In this document: positions 40,809 to 53,560 of the stretch, piece after piece | How positions within the stretch are numbered: position 1 is the stretch's first letter | Layout of the letters: each line of letters begins with the position of its first letter | The notes under the pieces: model-generated | Told to the model about the DNA's origin: nothing | What the model saw: the letters and a program-made list of their open reading frames with translations, nothing else | Databases searched by the model: none | Made by a program: the position numbers and the translations under genes | Assembly (NCBI RefSeq): GCF_031127835.1 | Contig: NZ_JARXHX010000001.1 | Location: 558,001-622,000 of the forward strand | Origin: Pelagicoccus sp. SDUM812002 | GTDB lineage: Bacteria > Verrucomicrobiota > Verrucomicrobiia > Opitutales > Opitutaceae | Length of the DNA: 64,000 nt | Direction of reading: 5' to 3'

Positions 40809-40812
<4 letters not shown>
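39703..40812 (-). CDS. meaB: Methylmalonyl-CoA mutase-associated GTPase MeaB
   Basis: G-protein chaperone that protects methylmalonyl-CoA mutase and gates cobalamin loading. The Walker [45 protein letters not shown] and the base-recognising VVNKSD are all present. The ATG at 40812 overlaps the mutB stop as ATGA (40809-40812), so it is coupled to the mutase; the longer frame to 40953 would run far into mutB and is rejected. It ends four bases from the convergent hemH. Confidence 0.95.
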
Positions 40813-42992
<2,180 letters not shown>

Positions 42993-43009
42993 CGTATTAA
43001 ATTTTTCAA

Positions 43010-45133
43010 TTACAAGACGCCCAACCATTCGAGATAGGCCTTGTTCACTTCATAGTTGTTTGACTTGACGAAAATGTAATCGTCGAGTCCGGCTTGCTTG
43101 AACGCTTCAAGGTTTTCACCTGGGAATCCCGCTAGGAGCAGTTTCATATCTGGAGCCGCCGTTTTCAGGGACTCGGCCAAAGCGGGGACGGTCTCCATAT
43201 AGTCGGGATCCGTACCGCAGATCACAGCGATTCGCGCTCCTGACTTAATGAAGTCCTTTACGCCCGTACCGATATCCTCGATACCATTTGAATACTGACA
43301 CTCGAAACCACCGGCCGCAAAGAAAGACCGCGTAAAGTCGGCTCGAATCTTGTGCTTCTTCAGCGGACCGAGATTTGCGAGGAAGATCTGCGGAGCGGTA
43401 CCGGTCTTTTGCTGGTACTTAGAAGCGGCCGCTCTCAAGGCTTCGTAGTTTTGAGCCAATCGCCAGCTGGGTAGTGGCACGGACAGACTCTCTTCTACTG
43501 CGTCTGAACGGAAGAGTTGGGTGATACAAGCGGCCGTCGCCCCTTTTTCTACCGCATCGACCAGAATTCCGACCTTCCCATCATCCGCTGCATTTTCATA
43601 TGCCTTTCGGACCGATGCACAATCGTTCGACGCACGACGTAATTTCGCCGCTTCACGAGCTCTTTCCTTGAACGCCGGAGTCGTTACGATTCCCCGCTTC
43701 AAAGGCTTCTCCTCTAGATTTGGATACTGGTTGGTACCAATCAAACTGGCACGGCGTTGTCCTAGCGTCGCCTCCCGACTTGCACGGGTGGCAGTGAGCG
43801 TCTCTTGCCATTTTCCAGATTGGAGCGCAGTCAGAATACCACCGTCTTTTTCGATTCCCTGAAAAGTTTCCCACGCCTTTTTGGCAAGTTCTTCTACCAA
43901 CGAATCAATGTACCAGGAACCTCCGGCTGGGTCGATGACGTGAGTCAGTTCGCATTCTTCCTGAAGAATCACTTGCAAGTTGCGAGCTATCCTACGCGAG
44001 AAGTCGTCGGGCAAACGCACTGCTTCATCGAAACAACCAACGCAAACACTCGAAGCGCCGCCGACCACTGCGGAAAATGCTTCAGTCGTCGTACGCAGCA
44101 TATTAACGTACGGATCTAGCTGCGTCTTGTTCGCCATACCCGTTCGAGCATGGATCTGCATGCGGCAAGCTTCTGGACCGCCTCCCAACTCCTTGACTAT
44201 CTTCGCCCACAATATGCGGGCTACCTTGAACTTGGCTATCTCCATGAAGAAGTTCCCACCAATCGAAAGGGTGAAACGAACTTGGGCAGCGGCGTCGTCG
44301 ACCGAAACGCCTCTCTCGTCCATGGCCCTTAGATAAGCCAGACCCGAAGCCAGTATACTGGCTAGTTCCTCGGTCGCGCTGGCTCCAGCACCGTGGTACG
44401 GAATGCCGCTAATTCCAGCCGAAGTGAAATTAGGGGAGTTCTTGGCGTTTTGCTTCACCAGCAAGGACAGCTCGTCCAGGAGGGCATTGAGCGATGCGGG
44501 CAACTTGCCTCTGCTAGCTAGGACTCCGTACGGATCCATGTTGAGGCCTCCCTTCACCTTGGATGGATCGAGCCCTTGGCTCTTCATCCAAGCACTAAAG
44601 AGAGCTTGGGTCGCGAGCCCCGCGCAACCAGACTGGAAATAAACTGGCAAGTAGTCTGCCTTCAATCCCCCGAAAGCCACTTTCAGGTCATCCAAGGTAG
44701 CTAGAGAAAGACCACACTCCCCCACCTGAGCGTCTTCAGCTTGGTCCGGATCCATACCGAGCTGGGTCGCTACGTCCAGCAACGCGTTTACCGCACTCTG
44801 CCCAGCATCGAGATCCTTTAACAAAGCTTCGTTGAAGACCGCCGGATCTCCGTAAGGCTGCTCTTGGGCAATTTCCCATGCATTTCCCAAGTAACCGCTC
44901 GCATTCGCTCCGCGAGCGAAATTTCCCTCGCCGGGCGCGTCAGTTGATGTTTTCAGTTCAGCGACATCCTCAAGTCGGTAGATCGGCTGCAGCACGATCC
45001 CTTCGGGAGTCTTCGTAAGCATACGTTTCTCGAAAGGAGCGCCCTTAAGCAACGCTTCCGCCGCTTCACGCCACTCTTCGTAAGTCGCTTGTTTAAAATC
45101 TTTTAGAAGATCTTGGTTCGTTTCTGTGCTCAT
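43010..45133 (-). CDS. mutA: Methylmalonyl-CoA mutase small subunit
   Basis: Non-catalytic partner of MutB, 707 residues, homologous to it over the barrel (for example [14 protein letters not shown] and QIHARTGM) and in a degenerate B12-like C-terminal domain that lacks the DxHxxG cobalt ligand: the corresponding place reads [10 protein letters not shown]. This is the family norm for the small subunit. It is the first gene of the mutA-mutB-meaB operon and is divergent from the epimerase, with a 173-base intergenic region between them. Confidence 0.95.
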   Translation of the reverse strand: MSTETNQDLLKDFKQATYEEWREAAEALLKGAPFEKRMLTKTPEGIVLQPIYRLEDVAELKTSTDAPGEGNFARGANASGYLGNAWEIAQEQPYGDPAVFNEALLKDLDAGQSAVNALLDVATQLGMDPDQAEDAQVGECGLSLATLDDLKVAFGGLKADYLPVYFQSGCAGLATQALFSAWMKSQGLDPSKVKGGLNMDPYGVLASRGKLPASLNALLDELSLLVKQNAKNSPNFTSAGISGIPYHGAGASATEELASILASGLAYLRAMDERGVSVDDAAAQVRFTLSIGGNFFMEIAKFKVARILWAKIVKELGGGPEACRMQIHARTGMANKTQLDPYVNMLRTTTEAFSAVVGGASSVCVGCFDEAVRLPDDFSRRIARNLQVILQEECELTHVIDPAGGSWYIDSLVEELAKKAWETFQGIEKDGGILTALQSGKWQETLTATRASREATLGQRRASLIGTNQYPNLEEKPLKRGIVTTPAFKERAREAAKLRRASNDCASVRKAYENAADDGKVGILVDAVEKGATAACITQLFRSDAVEESLSVPLPSWRLAQNYEALRAAASKYQQKTGTAPQIFLANLGPLKKHKIRADFTRSFFAAGGFECQYSNGIEDIGTGVKDFIKSGARIAVICGTDPDYMETVPALAESLKTAAPDMKLLLAGFPGENLEAFKQAGLDDYIFVKSNNYEVNKAYLEWLGVL

Positions 45134-45306
45134 GTTGAAATGTCGGTCTAGCGAGTCCCGGAGCGAAGCGAAATCCTTCCTCTAGCCGTGCCCCTCAAGG
45201 CTCTCGCATCAAAACTGTTAAATTAGTTAATGTGATATGTAAGAATGTTTGACTTTAGAATTTCTTATCGTCAAGTCTCATTTAAAGACAAACCTATCTT
45301 TAAATA

Positions 45307-45714
45307 ATGATTCAGCAAATCGACCACATTGGAATCGCGGTGAAGGACCTAGAGAAGGCTTCTCGCTACTACGAAGAATCGCTCGGCCTCGAGCTCCATG
45401 GCACTGAGGTTGTCGAATCCCAAAAGGTGAAGACTGCTTTCTTCGCCGCAGGCGACGTGCACATCGAGCTTCTCGAAGCGACTGCTCCGGATAGTCCGAT
45501 CGCCAAGTTCATCGAGAAAAAGGGTGAAGGCATCCACCATATCGCGTTCCGCACTGACAATATCGAGTCGCAGCTCGGCAAGGCCAAGGACAGCGGCGTC
45601 GCCCTGATCCATGAAGTGCCTATCGAAGGGGCTGGCGAAAAGCTTGTCGCTTTCCTGCACCCGAAGTCGACCTACGGCGTCCTGACCGAACTTTGCATGA
45701 GCAAGAAGGATTAA
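45307..45714 (+). CDS. mce: Methylmalonyl-CoA epimerase
   Basis: VOC-fold metalloenzyme of 135 residues converting the (R) and (S) epimers of methylmalonyl-CoA, needed because mutase and decarboxylase use different epimers. Metal ligands fit the family: H7 in QIDHIGIAV, H78 in GIHHIAFRTDN and a C-terminal Glu in GVLTELC. It heads the plus-strand pathway block, 51 bases before the decarboxylase alpha subunit. Confidence 0.95.
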   Translation: MIQQIDHIGIAVKDLEKASRYYEESLGLELHGTEVVESQKVKTAFFAAGDVHIELLEATAPDSPIAKFIEKKGEGIHHIAFRTDNIESQLGKAKDSGVALIHEVPIEGAGEKLVAFLHPKSTYGVLTELCMSKKD

Positions 45715-45765
45715 GCGGGCTGCAACGGTAATACGCCAACGCAATTCAAGAACACATTTCGAAAC

Positions 45766-47319
45766 ATGAGCATTAACCCAAAATTGTTGGAAGACCTTTC
45801 CGCAAGACGTAAAACCGCGGAACTCGCGGGCGGAAAAGACAAACTGGATAAACGCAAAGCCAAGGGACAACTCTCGGCCCGCGAGCGCCTCAAGGCCTTA
45901 TTCGACAACGGTGAATTCCAGGAGTTCGGCCAGCACGCCGCCCACACCTGCCACCGTTTCGGCCTCAAGGACAAGAAGCTACCCGGAGACGGCGTGGTTT
46001 GCGGAGCTGGCTTCGTGGATGGTCGACCCGTTGCGGCCTTCAGCCAGGATTTCACCGTCGGAGGTGGAGCCCTGGGACGCATTCACGCCAAGAAGATCTG
46101 CGATCTTATGGACTATGCTCACGATACCGGTATTCCCGTCGTTTCTGTAAACGACTCCGGCGGAGCTCGCATCCAAGAGGGTGTGGATTCACTTTCTGGA
46201 TACGGTCAGGTGTTCTACAAGAACGTCTTCCTCTCCGGTGTCGTGCCCCAAGTCGCCATCATCGCCGGCCCTTGCGCTGGTGGAGCAGCCTACTCGCCAG
46301 CTCTTGCCGACTTCATTATCATGACTCAAAAGAACGCGAACATGTTCATTTGTGGTCCCGGCGTTATCAAAGCAGCAACTGGCGAAAACGCGTCGCTGGA
46401 ACAATTTGCAACTGCTGCCGCACACGCTTCAGTCGCAGGTAACATCCACATTGTCGCCGACGACGACAAGCACGCCATCGAGCTGGCAGCGGAACTTCTC
46501 TCGTTCATGCCCAGCAACAATATTTCAGATCCCCCACACCAGCTCGACGCTGATTGGGAGATTCCCTACGACCCACGCATGAATGAGGTCGTACCCGACA
46601 CCAATAAAATGCCGCTCGATACCCACGAGGTCATTTCATATCTGGTGGACGACGCTCACTTCTTCGAAATCATGCGAGATTTCGCTCCGAATATTATCAC
46701 GGGGTTTGCCCGTATCGGAGGCATCATCGTCGGTATCATCGGGAACAACCCGAAAGTGAAAGCCGGCACTCTGGACATTGACTCGTCCGATAAGGGAGCG
46801 CGCTTCATTCGTACCTGTAACATTTACAACATCCCCATCGTCAACCTTGTCGACGTTCCCGGATTCATGCCGGGGCTTGCCCAAGAGCGTGGCGGTATCA
46901 TTCGTCATGGAGCGAAGATGCTATTTGCCTATGCATCCGCAACGGTACCAAAGATCACCCTCATCATGCGCAAAGCCTACGGCGGAGCTTACCTCGCTAT
47001 GTGTTCGGCTGACATGGGAGCAGATGTCGTCTACGCTTGGCCAACTGCGGAGATAGCGGTCATGGGAGCAGAAGGCGCTGTGGGCGTTCTCTTCAAGAGG
47101 GAGCTATCCGATGCGGAAGACCCGGCCAAGCGCACGGCCGAGCTCGTGGAAGAGTATCACGATGAATTTGCATCGCCTTACCAAGCGGCGGCGAACGCAA
47201 TGATCACCGACGTGATCGAGCCCGCGGAATCGCGCTCGAAAATAGCTCAGGCGCTCCGTCTCACGCTTTCCAAGCGCGATACCCGTCCACCCAAGAAGCA
47301 TGGCAATATCCCTCTCTGA
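45766..47319 (+). CDS. mmdA: Methylmalonyl-CoA decarboxylase alpha subunit (carboxyltransferase, PCC-beta-like)
   Basis: Carboxyltransferase of 517 residues that moves the carboxyl group of methylmalonyl-CoA onto biotin, giving propionyl-CoA. The two crotonase-like halves are seen in DSGGARIQEGVDSLSGYGQVF and in the second half (GIIGNNPKVKAGTLDIDSSDKGARFI, DVPGFMPGLAQERGGIIRHGAKML). By sequence it cannot be told from the beta subunit of propionyl-CoA carboxylase; the following OadG, biotin-carrier and OadB genes and the absence of a biotin carboxylase point to the sodium-pump decarboxylase. Confidence 0.88.
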   Translation: MSINPKLLEDLSARRKTAELAGGKDKLDKRKAKGQLSARERLKALFDNGEFQEFGQHAAHTCHRFGLKDKKLPGDGVVCGAGFVDGRPVAAFSQDFTVGGGALGRIHAKKICDLMDYAHDTGIPVVSVNDSGGARIQEGVDSLSGYGQVFYKNVFLSGVVPQVAIIAGPCAGGAAYSPALADFIIMTQKNANMFICGPGVIKAATGENASLEQFATAAAHASVAGNIHIVADDDKHAIELAAELLSFMPSNNISDPPHQLDADWEIPYDPRMNEVVPDTNKMPLDTHEVISYLVDDAHFFEIMRDFAPNIITGFARIGGIIVGIIGNNPKVKAGTLDIDSSDKGARFIRTCNIYNIPIVNLVDVPGFMPGLAQERGGIIRHGAKMLFAYASATVPKITLIMRKAYGGAYLAMCSADMGADVVYAWPTAEIAVMGAEGAVGVLFKRELSDAEDPAKRTAELVEEYHDEFASPYQAAANAMITDVIEPAESRSKIAQALRLTLSKRDTRPPKKHGNIPL

Positions 47320-47365
47320 TCGAGTCGCTGGATAAATACCAAGAAATGCACACCTTAAGGCTATC

Positions 47366-47752
47366 ATGATTCCTACCATAGCAGCATTCGCCGCCAAACC
47401 GACCGTGATGGAGAACGTATCATTCATAGTGATCGGCTTTCTCTTCGTACTCGTCGTGCTGGCAACCCTCTCAATCGTCACGACGATAATCGGAGCTCTT
47501 TGCACCCGGCTCATCAAAGAGCCAGAGGCTAAGAAGCCGCAAGCGGCGTCCATCTCCAGAAAGCCGGAACCAAGAGCAGACGGCATCGAGACGGAGGGAG
47601 ACATACCCGAGCACATCATCGCGCTCATCGCGACCGCAACGCATGTCATCCTGAAAGGGCGGCCACAAAAGATAGTAAGCATCAGAGGCTCTAGCCAAGG
47701 CTGGGCTCAAGAAGGTCGCAGGGAGATCTTCTCCTCCCACCGCGTCCGCTAG
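47366..47752 (+). CDS. OadG-family subunit (sodium-pump decarboxylase gamma/delta type)
   Basis: Small membrane-anchoring subunit of 128 residues. One hydrophobic helix (about 20-42, FIVIGFLFVLVVLATLSIVTTIIG) follows a short N terminus, and a polar tail (PEPRADGIETEGDIPEHIIALIATATHVIL) has the OadG pattern. It helps attach the alpha and biotin subunits to the membrane complex. It sits between the alpha subunit and the biotin carrier. Similarity is limited, so the call depends partly on context. Confidence 0.8.
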   Translation: MIPTIAAFAAKPTVMENVSFIVIGFLFVLVVLATLSIVTTIIGALCTRLIKEPEAKKPQAASISRKPEPRADGIETEGDIPEHIIALIATATHVILKGRPQKIVSIRGSSQGWAQEGRREIFSSHRVR

Positions 47753-47806
47753 AACAAACACGTATCCATCAGAAACTTACATAATAATTTTCAGACACCA
47801 TTTCAT

Positions 47807-48199
47807 ATGAAGCACCTACGCATCACAATCGAAGGCAAAACTTACGACGTCGACGTCGAGATACTCGGCGAGGAAAACGAGCCCAGTAAGCGCTCCGCAA
47901 ACTCTGCCCGCTCTCGGCCGGCTGCAGCCGCTGCTCCCGTAGCAGCAGCTCCCGCCCCTGCGGCGACCAGTTCCGCTCCCGCTGAAGCTGGCGACGTTCC
48001 AAGCCCACTTTCGGGCAAGGTCGTTTCCGTCGACGTTAAGATCGGCGACACGGTTGCTGCCGGAGACCAAGTCGTAACGCTTGAAGCCATGAAGATGAAC
48101 ACCATCGTCAGCGCTCCCGCTGCAGGTACCGTTACCGCCATTCATGTATCCGACGGACAATCGGTGGATGAAGGCGGAGCCCTTCTAACCCTTTCATAG
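47807..48199 (+). CDS. mmdC: Biotin carrier subunit of the decarboxylase
   Basis: Biotin carboxyl carrier of 130 residues. The N-terminal docking strand is followed by an Ala/Pro-rich flexible hinge (about 33-62) and a biotinyl domain with SPLSGKVVSVDV and the biotinylated lysine K96 in EAMKMNT. It carries the carboxyl group from the alpha to the beta subunit. It lies 54 bases after the OadG gene. Confidence 0.93.
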   Translation: MKHLRITIEGKTYDVDVEILGEENEPSKRSANSARSRPAAAAAPVAAAPAPAATSSAPAEAGDVPSPLSGKVVSVDVKIGDTVAAGDQVVTLEAMKMNTIVSAPAAGTVTAIHVSDGQSVDEGGALLTLS

Positions 48200-48235
48200 C
48201 CCGGACCAGTTCCAGAAACCATCCACCCAAATGCT

Positions 48236-49765
48236 ATGAAGCAAATCGAAGAGCTATTCTACCAAACGGGATTCTTCGCTCTCGAGTGGCGCATGATAGT
48301 CATGTGGCTCGTGGCGGCAGTTCTCCTCTACTTGGCGGTGTTTAAAAAGTTCGAGCCCTTGTTGCTCGTCCCCATCGCCTTCGGAGCGCTGCTCGCGAAC
48401 CTGCCGACGCAAAACATGGTCAACCCGCCGGCCGGGCCTATCCTCAGCCCAGTCAGCGGAACGGTCATCGTTTCGACCGTCGAGCTAGACCAAAAGGTCA
48501 GCATGCCGGCAGTCGTCCACGAGATGCCAAACTTGGTCGGCCAACTGAAAAAGAAGACCGAGGCGGAAGCCTTGCTTCTCGATCAATTCGCCAAGGCTGA
48601 AGTACAAGGGCAAACCTTGTTATTCGTCGTCAGGCCGGACCGCCAGCAGAGTTTCGCAGTCGACCCAGACTTCACTGAGATCGATGTCACCGTAAACTCG
48701 GTACCTGTGTCGATACGTTCAACAGACAACCTTGTTTGGGCCAACGCCTCCGGCAGTATCGCAGAACTTGAGGTTTCAAGCGGGGACCGCGTCGTCCAAG
48801 GCGCCCGATTAGCGCAGGTCCACAGTCAGCATACTGGAGGGTTCTTCCACTACATCTCCCTCGGCATCATCCTAGAGCTGTTCCCACCGCTGATTTTCCT
48901 CGGCGTAGGCGCCCTGACTGATTTCGGCCCCCTCATCGCAAATCCTCGCACCCTCTTGCTAGGAGCAGCTGCCCAATTCGGCGTGTTCGCTACCTACGCA
49001 GGTGCCATGGCAATGGGGATCTTCAATTCCAGCCAAGCGGCTGCCATCGGGATCATCGGCGGGGCCGACGGGCCGACTTCCATCTTCCTTGCCAATAGCC
49101 TCGCTCCTGAACTGCTTGCTCCGATAGCTGTAGCTGCCTACAGCTACATGGCTCTGGTTCCCGTCATCCAGCCTCCTATCATGAAGGCCTTGACCACGGA
49201 AAAGGAACGCAAGATTCGCATGAAGTCTTTGCGAAAAGTGTCGCGACTCGAGAAGCTAATATTCGCCCTAGTTGTAGTGATATTCTGCATACTTCTGGTT
49301 CCTGCTGCATCGCCGTTGATCGGACTTCTCTTGCTCGGCAACTTCCTCCGTGAATGCGGGGTAACCGAACGCCTCTCGAAAGCCGCGCAAAACGAGCTGA
49401 TCAATATCATCACAATCTTTCTCGGAACGAGCGTCGGCATCACTATGACAGGTGACCGGTTCTTGAAAACGGAAACCTTGGCTATTCTCGGACTAGGCAT
49501 TGTGGCCTTCGGTATCGCTACGTCTTCCGGAGTCCTCATGGCGAAGTTCATGAACCTGTTTTCCAAGAACAAGATCAACCCGCTCATCGGTTCAGCCGGC
49601 GTTTCCGCCGTACCGATGGCAGCGCGAGTCAGCCAGGTTGAAGGACAAAAGGCGGATTCCGGCAACTTCCTTCTCATGCATGCCATGGGACCGAATGTAG
49701 CCGGCGTCATCGGCACTGCCCTAGTGGCAGGCTATTTCATGACTGTGATGGGCGGCGGCCATTAG
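48236..49765 (+). CDS. mmdB: Sodium ion-translocating decarboxylase beta subunit with an inserted domain
   Basis: Integral membrane subunit that decarboxylates carboxybiotin and drives sodium export. The family motifs GADGPTSIFLANSL, FLGVGALTDFGPLIANP and the polytopic C-terminal half are intact. At 509 residues it is well above the usual length: about 60-200, between the first membrane segments, hold an added soluble region. Its first part (PAGPILSPVSGTVIVST) and last part (NASGSIAELEVSSGDRVVQGARLAQVH) look like halves of a biotinyl/barrel-sandwich domain without the modified lysine. What this domain does is unknown. Confidence 0.88.
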   Translation: MKQIEELFYQTGFFALEWRMIVMWLVAAVLLYLAVFKKFEPLLLVPIAFGALLANLPTQNMVNPPAGPILSPVSGTVIVSTVELDQKVSMPAVVHEMPNLVGQLKKKTEAEALLLDQFAKAEVQGQTLLFVVRPDRQQSFAVDPDFTEIDVTVNSVPVSIRSTDNLVWANASGSIAELEVSSGDRVVQGARLAQVHSQHTGGFFHYISLGIILELFPPLIFLGVGALTDFGPLIANPRTLLLGAAAQFGVFATYAGAMAMGIFNSSQAAAIGIIGGADGPTSIFLANSLAPELLAPIAVAAYSYMALVPVIQPPIMKALTTEKERKIRMKSLRKVSRLEKLIFALVVVIFCILLVPAASPLIGLLLLGNFLRECGVTERLSKAAQNELINIITIFLGTSVGITMTGDRFLKTETLAILGLGIVAFGIATSSGVLMAKFMNLFSKNKINPLIGSAGVSAVPMAARVSQVEGQKADSGNFLLMHAMGPNVAGVIGTALVAGYFMTVMGGGH

Positions 49766-49840
49766 GCTCACGCTCACGATTGATTATTCCAGAAAAGACC
49801 GCGCGGCTAACCCGCACGGCACGAATTACTACAGATAGAA

Positions 49841-51331
49841 ATGAATAAGCTCAAAGAACTCACTCCAGAGGAAGCAGCTAGTTATATAACAAACGGCATG
49901 ACGATCGGTTTCAGTGGATTTACTCCTGCTGGCGCTGCAAAAGTCGTCCCCACCGCGATCGCGAAATTCGCCAAGGAGGAGCACAGCTCCGGGAGGGAAT
50001 TCAAAATAGGCGTCATTACCGGAGCTTCGACCGGTGACTCCCTCGATGGCGAGCTCGCTAGGGCTGACGCGGTTGCATGGCGAACTCCCTACCAGTCCGA
50101 CAAATTCCTGCGCAAGAACATCAATATCGGTAAAACGAAGTTCTTCGACATGCATCTTTCCCAGCTGCCGCAAAACCTGCGCTACGGATTCTTGGGCAAG
50201 GTAGATGTCGCAGTGATAGAAGCCAGCGAAGTTCAGCCAGACGGAAAGGTGATCCTTACCACCTCGGTAGGCGCATCGCCGACACTCGCACGGGTCGCGG
50301 AAAAGGTCATCATCGAGCTCAATACTTCGCATCAAGAGTCACTTTATGGCTTGCACGACATTTACGAGCCCCTCGATCCGCCGCTTCGTCGCCCGATCAA
50401 CCTCTGCCGCTGCGATGGTAGAATCGGAACGGAATACGTACAAATAGACCCGAACAAGATTGTTGGCGTTGTGGCGTCCGACAAACCAGACGAGATCGGC
50501 GGATTCCGCGAATCCGACGAGACAACGATGAAAATTGGTGAGAACGTAGCTACCTTTCTCGCAAGCGAAATCCGTTCGGGCCGCATACCCTCGGAATTTC
50601 TTCCGATCCAGTCAGGAGTCGGGAACATTGCCAATGCGGTGTTAGGAGCTCTCGGAGACAACGATGACATTCCAAGTTTCGAAATGTACTCGGAAGTGAT
50701 TCAAGATTCCGTGATCAGCTTGATGAAGGAAGATAAAATCAGGTTTGCCAGCGCGACTTCGCTTACTTTGAGCCCGGAGATTTTGAAGCAAACGTATGAC
50801 AATTACGACTACTTCAGACGCCGTCTCCTCCTTCGTCCACAGGAAATCTCCAACAATCCGGAGATCATTCGCCGTCTGGGTATCATTTCCATCAATACAG
50901 CGATTGAAGTAGACTTATTTGGAAACGTGAACAGCACCCACGTCATGGGTAAGGAAATGATGAACGGAATCGGAGGGTCGGGCGATTTCACTCGCAACGC
51001 CTATATCTCGATTTTCACATGTCCATCCATAGCCAAAGGGGGAGCTATCAGCACGATCGTTCCGTTTGTGAGCCACCTCGACCACAGCGAACATAGCGTG
51101 CAGGTACTTATTACGGAGCAAGGCATAGCCGATCTGCGATCCAAGGACCCCCAAGGCAGGGCCAATGCAATCCTAAACAATTGCGTACATCCCGAGTACC
51201 GTGACCAGCTTCTCGAATATTTCCACAGTTTCAAAGGCGGTCATACACCCCAGACGTTGAAAACTGCATTCCAGATGCACGAGCGTTTCTTGGAATTCAA
51301 GGATATGCGAGGTCCGCAACTAACAGTTTAA
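49841..51331 (+). CDS. Succinyl-CoA:acetate/propionate CoA transferase
   Basis: Acetyl-CoA hydrolase/transferase family enzyme of 496 residues. The catalytic Glu lies in EMYSEVIQDSV, and the CoA-binding GIGGSGDFTRNAYIS and TIVPFVSHLD stretches are present. In the propionate pathway such enzymes move CoA from propionyl-CoA to succinate, closing the cycle. The gene follows the decarboxylase block by 75 bases and ends in a terminator. Whether acetate or propionate is the main acceptor is unknown. Confidence 0.88.
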   Translation: MNKLKELTPEEAASYITNGMTIGFSGFTPAGAAKVVPTAIAKFAKEEHSSGREFKIGVITGASTGDSLDGELARADAVAWRTPYQSDKFLRKNINIGKTKFFDMHLSQLPQNLRYGFLGKVDVAVIEASEVQPDGKVILTTSVGASPTLARVAEKVIIELNTSHQESLYGLHDIYEPLDPPLRRPINLCRCDGRIGTEYVQIDPNKIVGVVASDKPDEIGGFRESDETTMKIGENVATFLASEIRSGRIPSEFLPIQSGVGNIANAVLGALGDNDDIPSFEMYSEVIQDSVISLMKEDKIRFASATSLTLSPEILKQTYDNYDYFRRRLLLRPQEISNNPEIIRRLGIISINTAIEVDLFGNVNSTHVMGKEMMNGIGGSGDFTRNAYISIFTCPSIAKGGAISTIVPFVSHLDHSEHSVQVLITEQGIADLRSKDPQGRANAILNNCVHPEYRDQLLEYFHSFKGGHTPQTLKTAFQMHERFLEFKDMRGPQLTV

Positions 51332-51372
51332 ACAGGTTCCTAGATGCCACCCTGTGGCACATCCCGCCATTG

Positions 51373-51405
51373 GGGCAGTGTTCCGCGAGGAATACTGCCC
51401 TTTTT
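51373..51405 (+). terminator. Intrinsic terminator after the CoA transferase
   Basis: GGGCAGTGTTCC and GGAATACTGCCC pair over 12 bases with one G-T, around a GCGA loop, and five T follow. It ends the plus-strand propionate block. Confidence 0.88.
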
Positions 51406-51532
51406 CGTTTTGTGGCTCTGACAGGGCGGAGCGGGTCGAAACGGCCGGTCCAGCGACTAGTGTCTTTGAGGGACGACTTCCAAGTCGACCTACTCCCACA
51501 TCATCATCTCCTTCTCAACCGGTGTTGGAACC

Positions 51533-51560
51533 AAAAAGCCACCCTCATTGAGGGTGGCTT
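51533..51560 (-). terminator. Intrinsic terminator of the tig-clpP-clpX operon
   Basis: AAGCCACCCTC at 51536-51546 pairs with its complement at 51550-51560; read on the minus strand it is followed by five T, downstream of the clpX stop. Confidence 0.9.
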
Positions 51561-51586
51561 AGAAATGTTTAGTATTCATTCAGCGA

Positions 51587-52891
51587 TTACGCTGCGTCCT
51601 TCTTGGACTCCGACTTTTTGAATACCGGCTTCTTCTTTCCGAGAACGACGTCGCGATTGATGACGACTTCATCGATATCGTCACGGTCTGGAATCTCATA
51701 CATGATCTCGAGTGTGAGGTTCTCCATTATGGAACGCAAGGCACGGGCTCCCGTCTTGAGTTCGATGGCCTTCTCCGCCACCGCCTTAACGGCACCTGGA
51801 GTAAGATTCAGTTTTACACCATCGATCGCAAACAACTTCGAATATTGCTTGATGATCGAGTTCTTGGTGTTGAGAAGAATGTTCTCCAAATCTTCAACGC
51901 TGAGTTGCTCCAACACAGATACGACCGGCAAACGGCCAATGAATTCGGGGATCATTCCGAATTTCACTAGATCTTCCGGCTCGATCTTCTTCATGACATC
52001 CTCACCAGAAAAATCCTGCTTGCTGCCTGCTCCGAATCCGAGCGTCGAGCCACCAGATCGTTTCTGAATAACTTCATCGAGACCCACAAAGGCGCCGCCA
52101 CAGATAAAGAGAATCTTCGAAGTATCGACTTGAATGTACTCTTGATTCGGATGCTTGCGGCCTCCTTGGGGTGGTACGTTACAAGTCGTGCCTTCGAGGA
52201 TTTTGAGCAGTGCTTGCTGTACCCCTTCTCCAGAAACGTCTCTTGTGATCGATACGTTTTCCGTTTTGCGGCCGATTTTGTCGATTTCGTCCACGTAAAT
52301 GATTCCGCACTCCGCACGCTTCACGTCATAGTTAGCCGACTGGAGCAAACGAAGTACGATGTTCTCTACGTCGTCACCCACGTAGCCTGCTTCGGTTAGC
52401 GTAGTGGCGTCTGCTATGGCGAAAGGCACGTCTAGAATACGGGCGAGATTGCGAGCGAGGAAAGTCTTGCCAGAGCCAGTGGGGCCTACGAGCAAGATAT
52501 TACTCTTATCGACCTCGATATCAGCGTATTCGGATGGAGGAGCCGCAATCACAGCCTCTTCATCGCCATCGCCACCACCTTGCTTGCCGACTTCGAAGCC
52601 GAGACGCTTGTAGTGGTTGTAGACGGCTACTGAAAGAACTTTTTTCGCGTGGACCTGCCCGATCACATGCTGATCAAGGACGGCCTTGATCTGCGCTGGC
52701 TTGATAAGCTTGAAGGCGGGTTTTTCCTCGTCGGATTTCTCCTCACCACCGAGCTCGCGCTCAATGATGGTTTTGCACACCGACACACACGCGTCGCAAA
52801 TGTAGACGCCGGGACCGGCAATCATCTTGCGGACCTCCGACTGCGATTTACCGCAGAAGGAACAAAGGGTCATGCGTGAAGATTTAGCCAT
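51587..52891 (-). CDS. clpX: ATP-dependent Clp protease ATP-binding subunit ClpX
   Basis: Unfoldase that feeds proteins to ClpP. The N-terminal zinc-binding domain has CSFC (C10, C13) and CDAC (C32, C35); the AAA+ domain has Walker [12 protein letters not shown], Walker [11 protein letters not shown] and pore loops, and the C-terminal D2 domain starts after [12 protein letters not shown]. Length 434 is typical. It follows clpP by 9 bases in the operon order tig-clpP-clpX. Confidence 0.98.
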   Translation of the reverse strand: MAKSSRMTLCSFCGKSQSEVRKMIAGPGVYICDACVSVCKTIIERELGGEEKSDEEKPAFKLIKPAQIKAVLDQHVIGQVHAKKVLSVAVYNHYKRLGFEVGKQGGGDGDEEAVIAAPPSEYADIEVDKSNILLVGPTGSGKTFLARNLARILDVPFAIADATTLTEAGYVGDDVENIVLRLLQSANYDVKRAECGIIYVDEIDKIGRKTENVSITRDVSGEGVQQALLKILEGTTCNVPPQGGRKHPNQEYIQVDTSKILFICGGAFVGLDEVIQKRSGGSTLGFGAGSKQDFSGEDVMKKIEPEDLVKFGMIPEFIGRLPVVSVLEQLSVEDLENILLNTKNSIIKQYSKLFAIDGVKLNLTPGAVKAVAEKAIELKTGARALRSIMENLTLEIMYEIPDRDDIDEVVINRDVVLGKKKPVFKKSESKKDAA

Positions 52892-52900
52892 ATCTGAGAA

Positions 52901-53503
52901 TTACTTTTCCGTCTTAGGATTGTTGCCAGTGTAAACGTGGTCGATGACGCCGTAGTCCAATGCTTCTTTCGAAGTCATCCAGTAGTCGCGGTCCGAGTCT
53001 TTTTGGATCCGCTCCACCGATTGGCCTGTCTTTTCAGCCAACACTTGATTCAACGTTTCGCGCCAGCGGATGATTTCCTTGGCTTGAATAGAGATGTCAG
53101 AAGCTTGCCCTCCAGCTCCACCCGATGGTTGGTGGATCATGACTCGACTGTTAGGCAATGCGTAGCGCTTACCCTTGGTCCCGCCGGCGAGCAGGATCGT
53201 GCCCATGCTCGCAGCCATGCCGATGCACCATGTAGAGATCTCACAAGACAAGAAGTTCATCGTGTCATAAATCGCCATTCCTGCAGTGACGCTGCCACCG
53301 GGAGAGTTGATGTAAACGTTGATATCCTTCTTGGGATCCTCCATTTGGAGGAAGAGCAGCTGCGCGATAATAGCGTTGGCAATCTCGTCGTTGATGGGCG
53401 TACCGATAAATACGATACGGTCCTTCAAGAGACGGGAGTAGATATCCATGCTACGCTCGCCGCGTCCGGTGTTTTCTATAACGTTGGGTAAGTAGTATGA
53501 CAC
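52901..53503 (-). CDS. clpP: ATP-dependent Clp protease proteolytic subunit ClpP
   Basis: Self-compartmentalised serine protease. Nucleophile S99 in GMAASMG, catalytic H124 in VMIHQPSGG, and the Asp in the [18 protein letters not shown] region. The ILLAGG stretch and INSPGG oxyanion region are conserved. The start is GTG at 53503. At 200 residues it is standard length. It lies between tig and clpX. Confidence 0.98.
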   Translation of the reverse strand: MSYYLPNVIENTGRGERSMDIYSRLLKDRIVFIGTPINDEIANAIIAQLLFLQMEDPKKDINVYINSPGGSVTAGMAIYDTMNFLSCEISTWCIGMAASMGTILLAGGTKGKRYALPNSRVMIHQPSGGAGGQASDISIQAKEIIRWRETLNQVLAEKTGQSVERIQKDSDRDYWMTSKEALDYGVIDHVYTGNNPKTEK

Positions 53504-53560
53504 GTTGGGTAATTTATTTGATGCGGATTGCCACCTAGCTATCTAGGCGTCGGCTCGTGA

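Noticed and set aside
45249-45274. Inverted repeat TTGAC...GTCAA between mutA and mce
   Set aside because: Arms of only five bases in an AT-rich region are expected by chance; not enough to call an operator.
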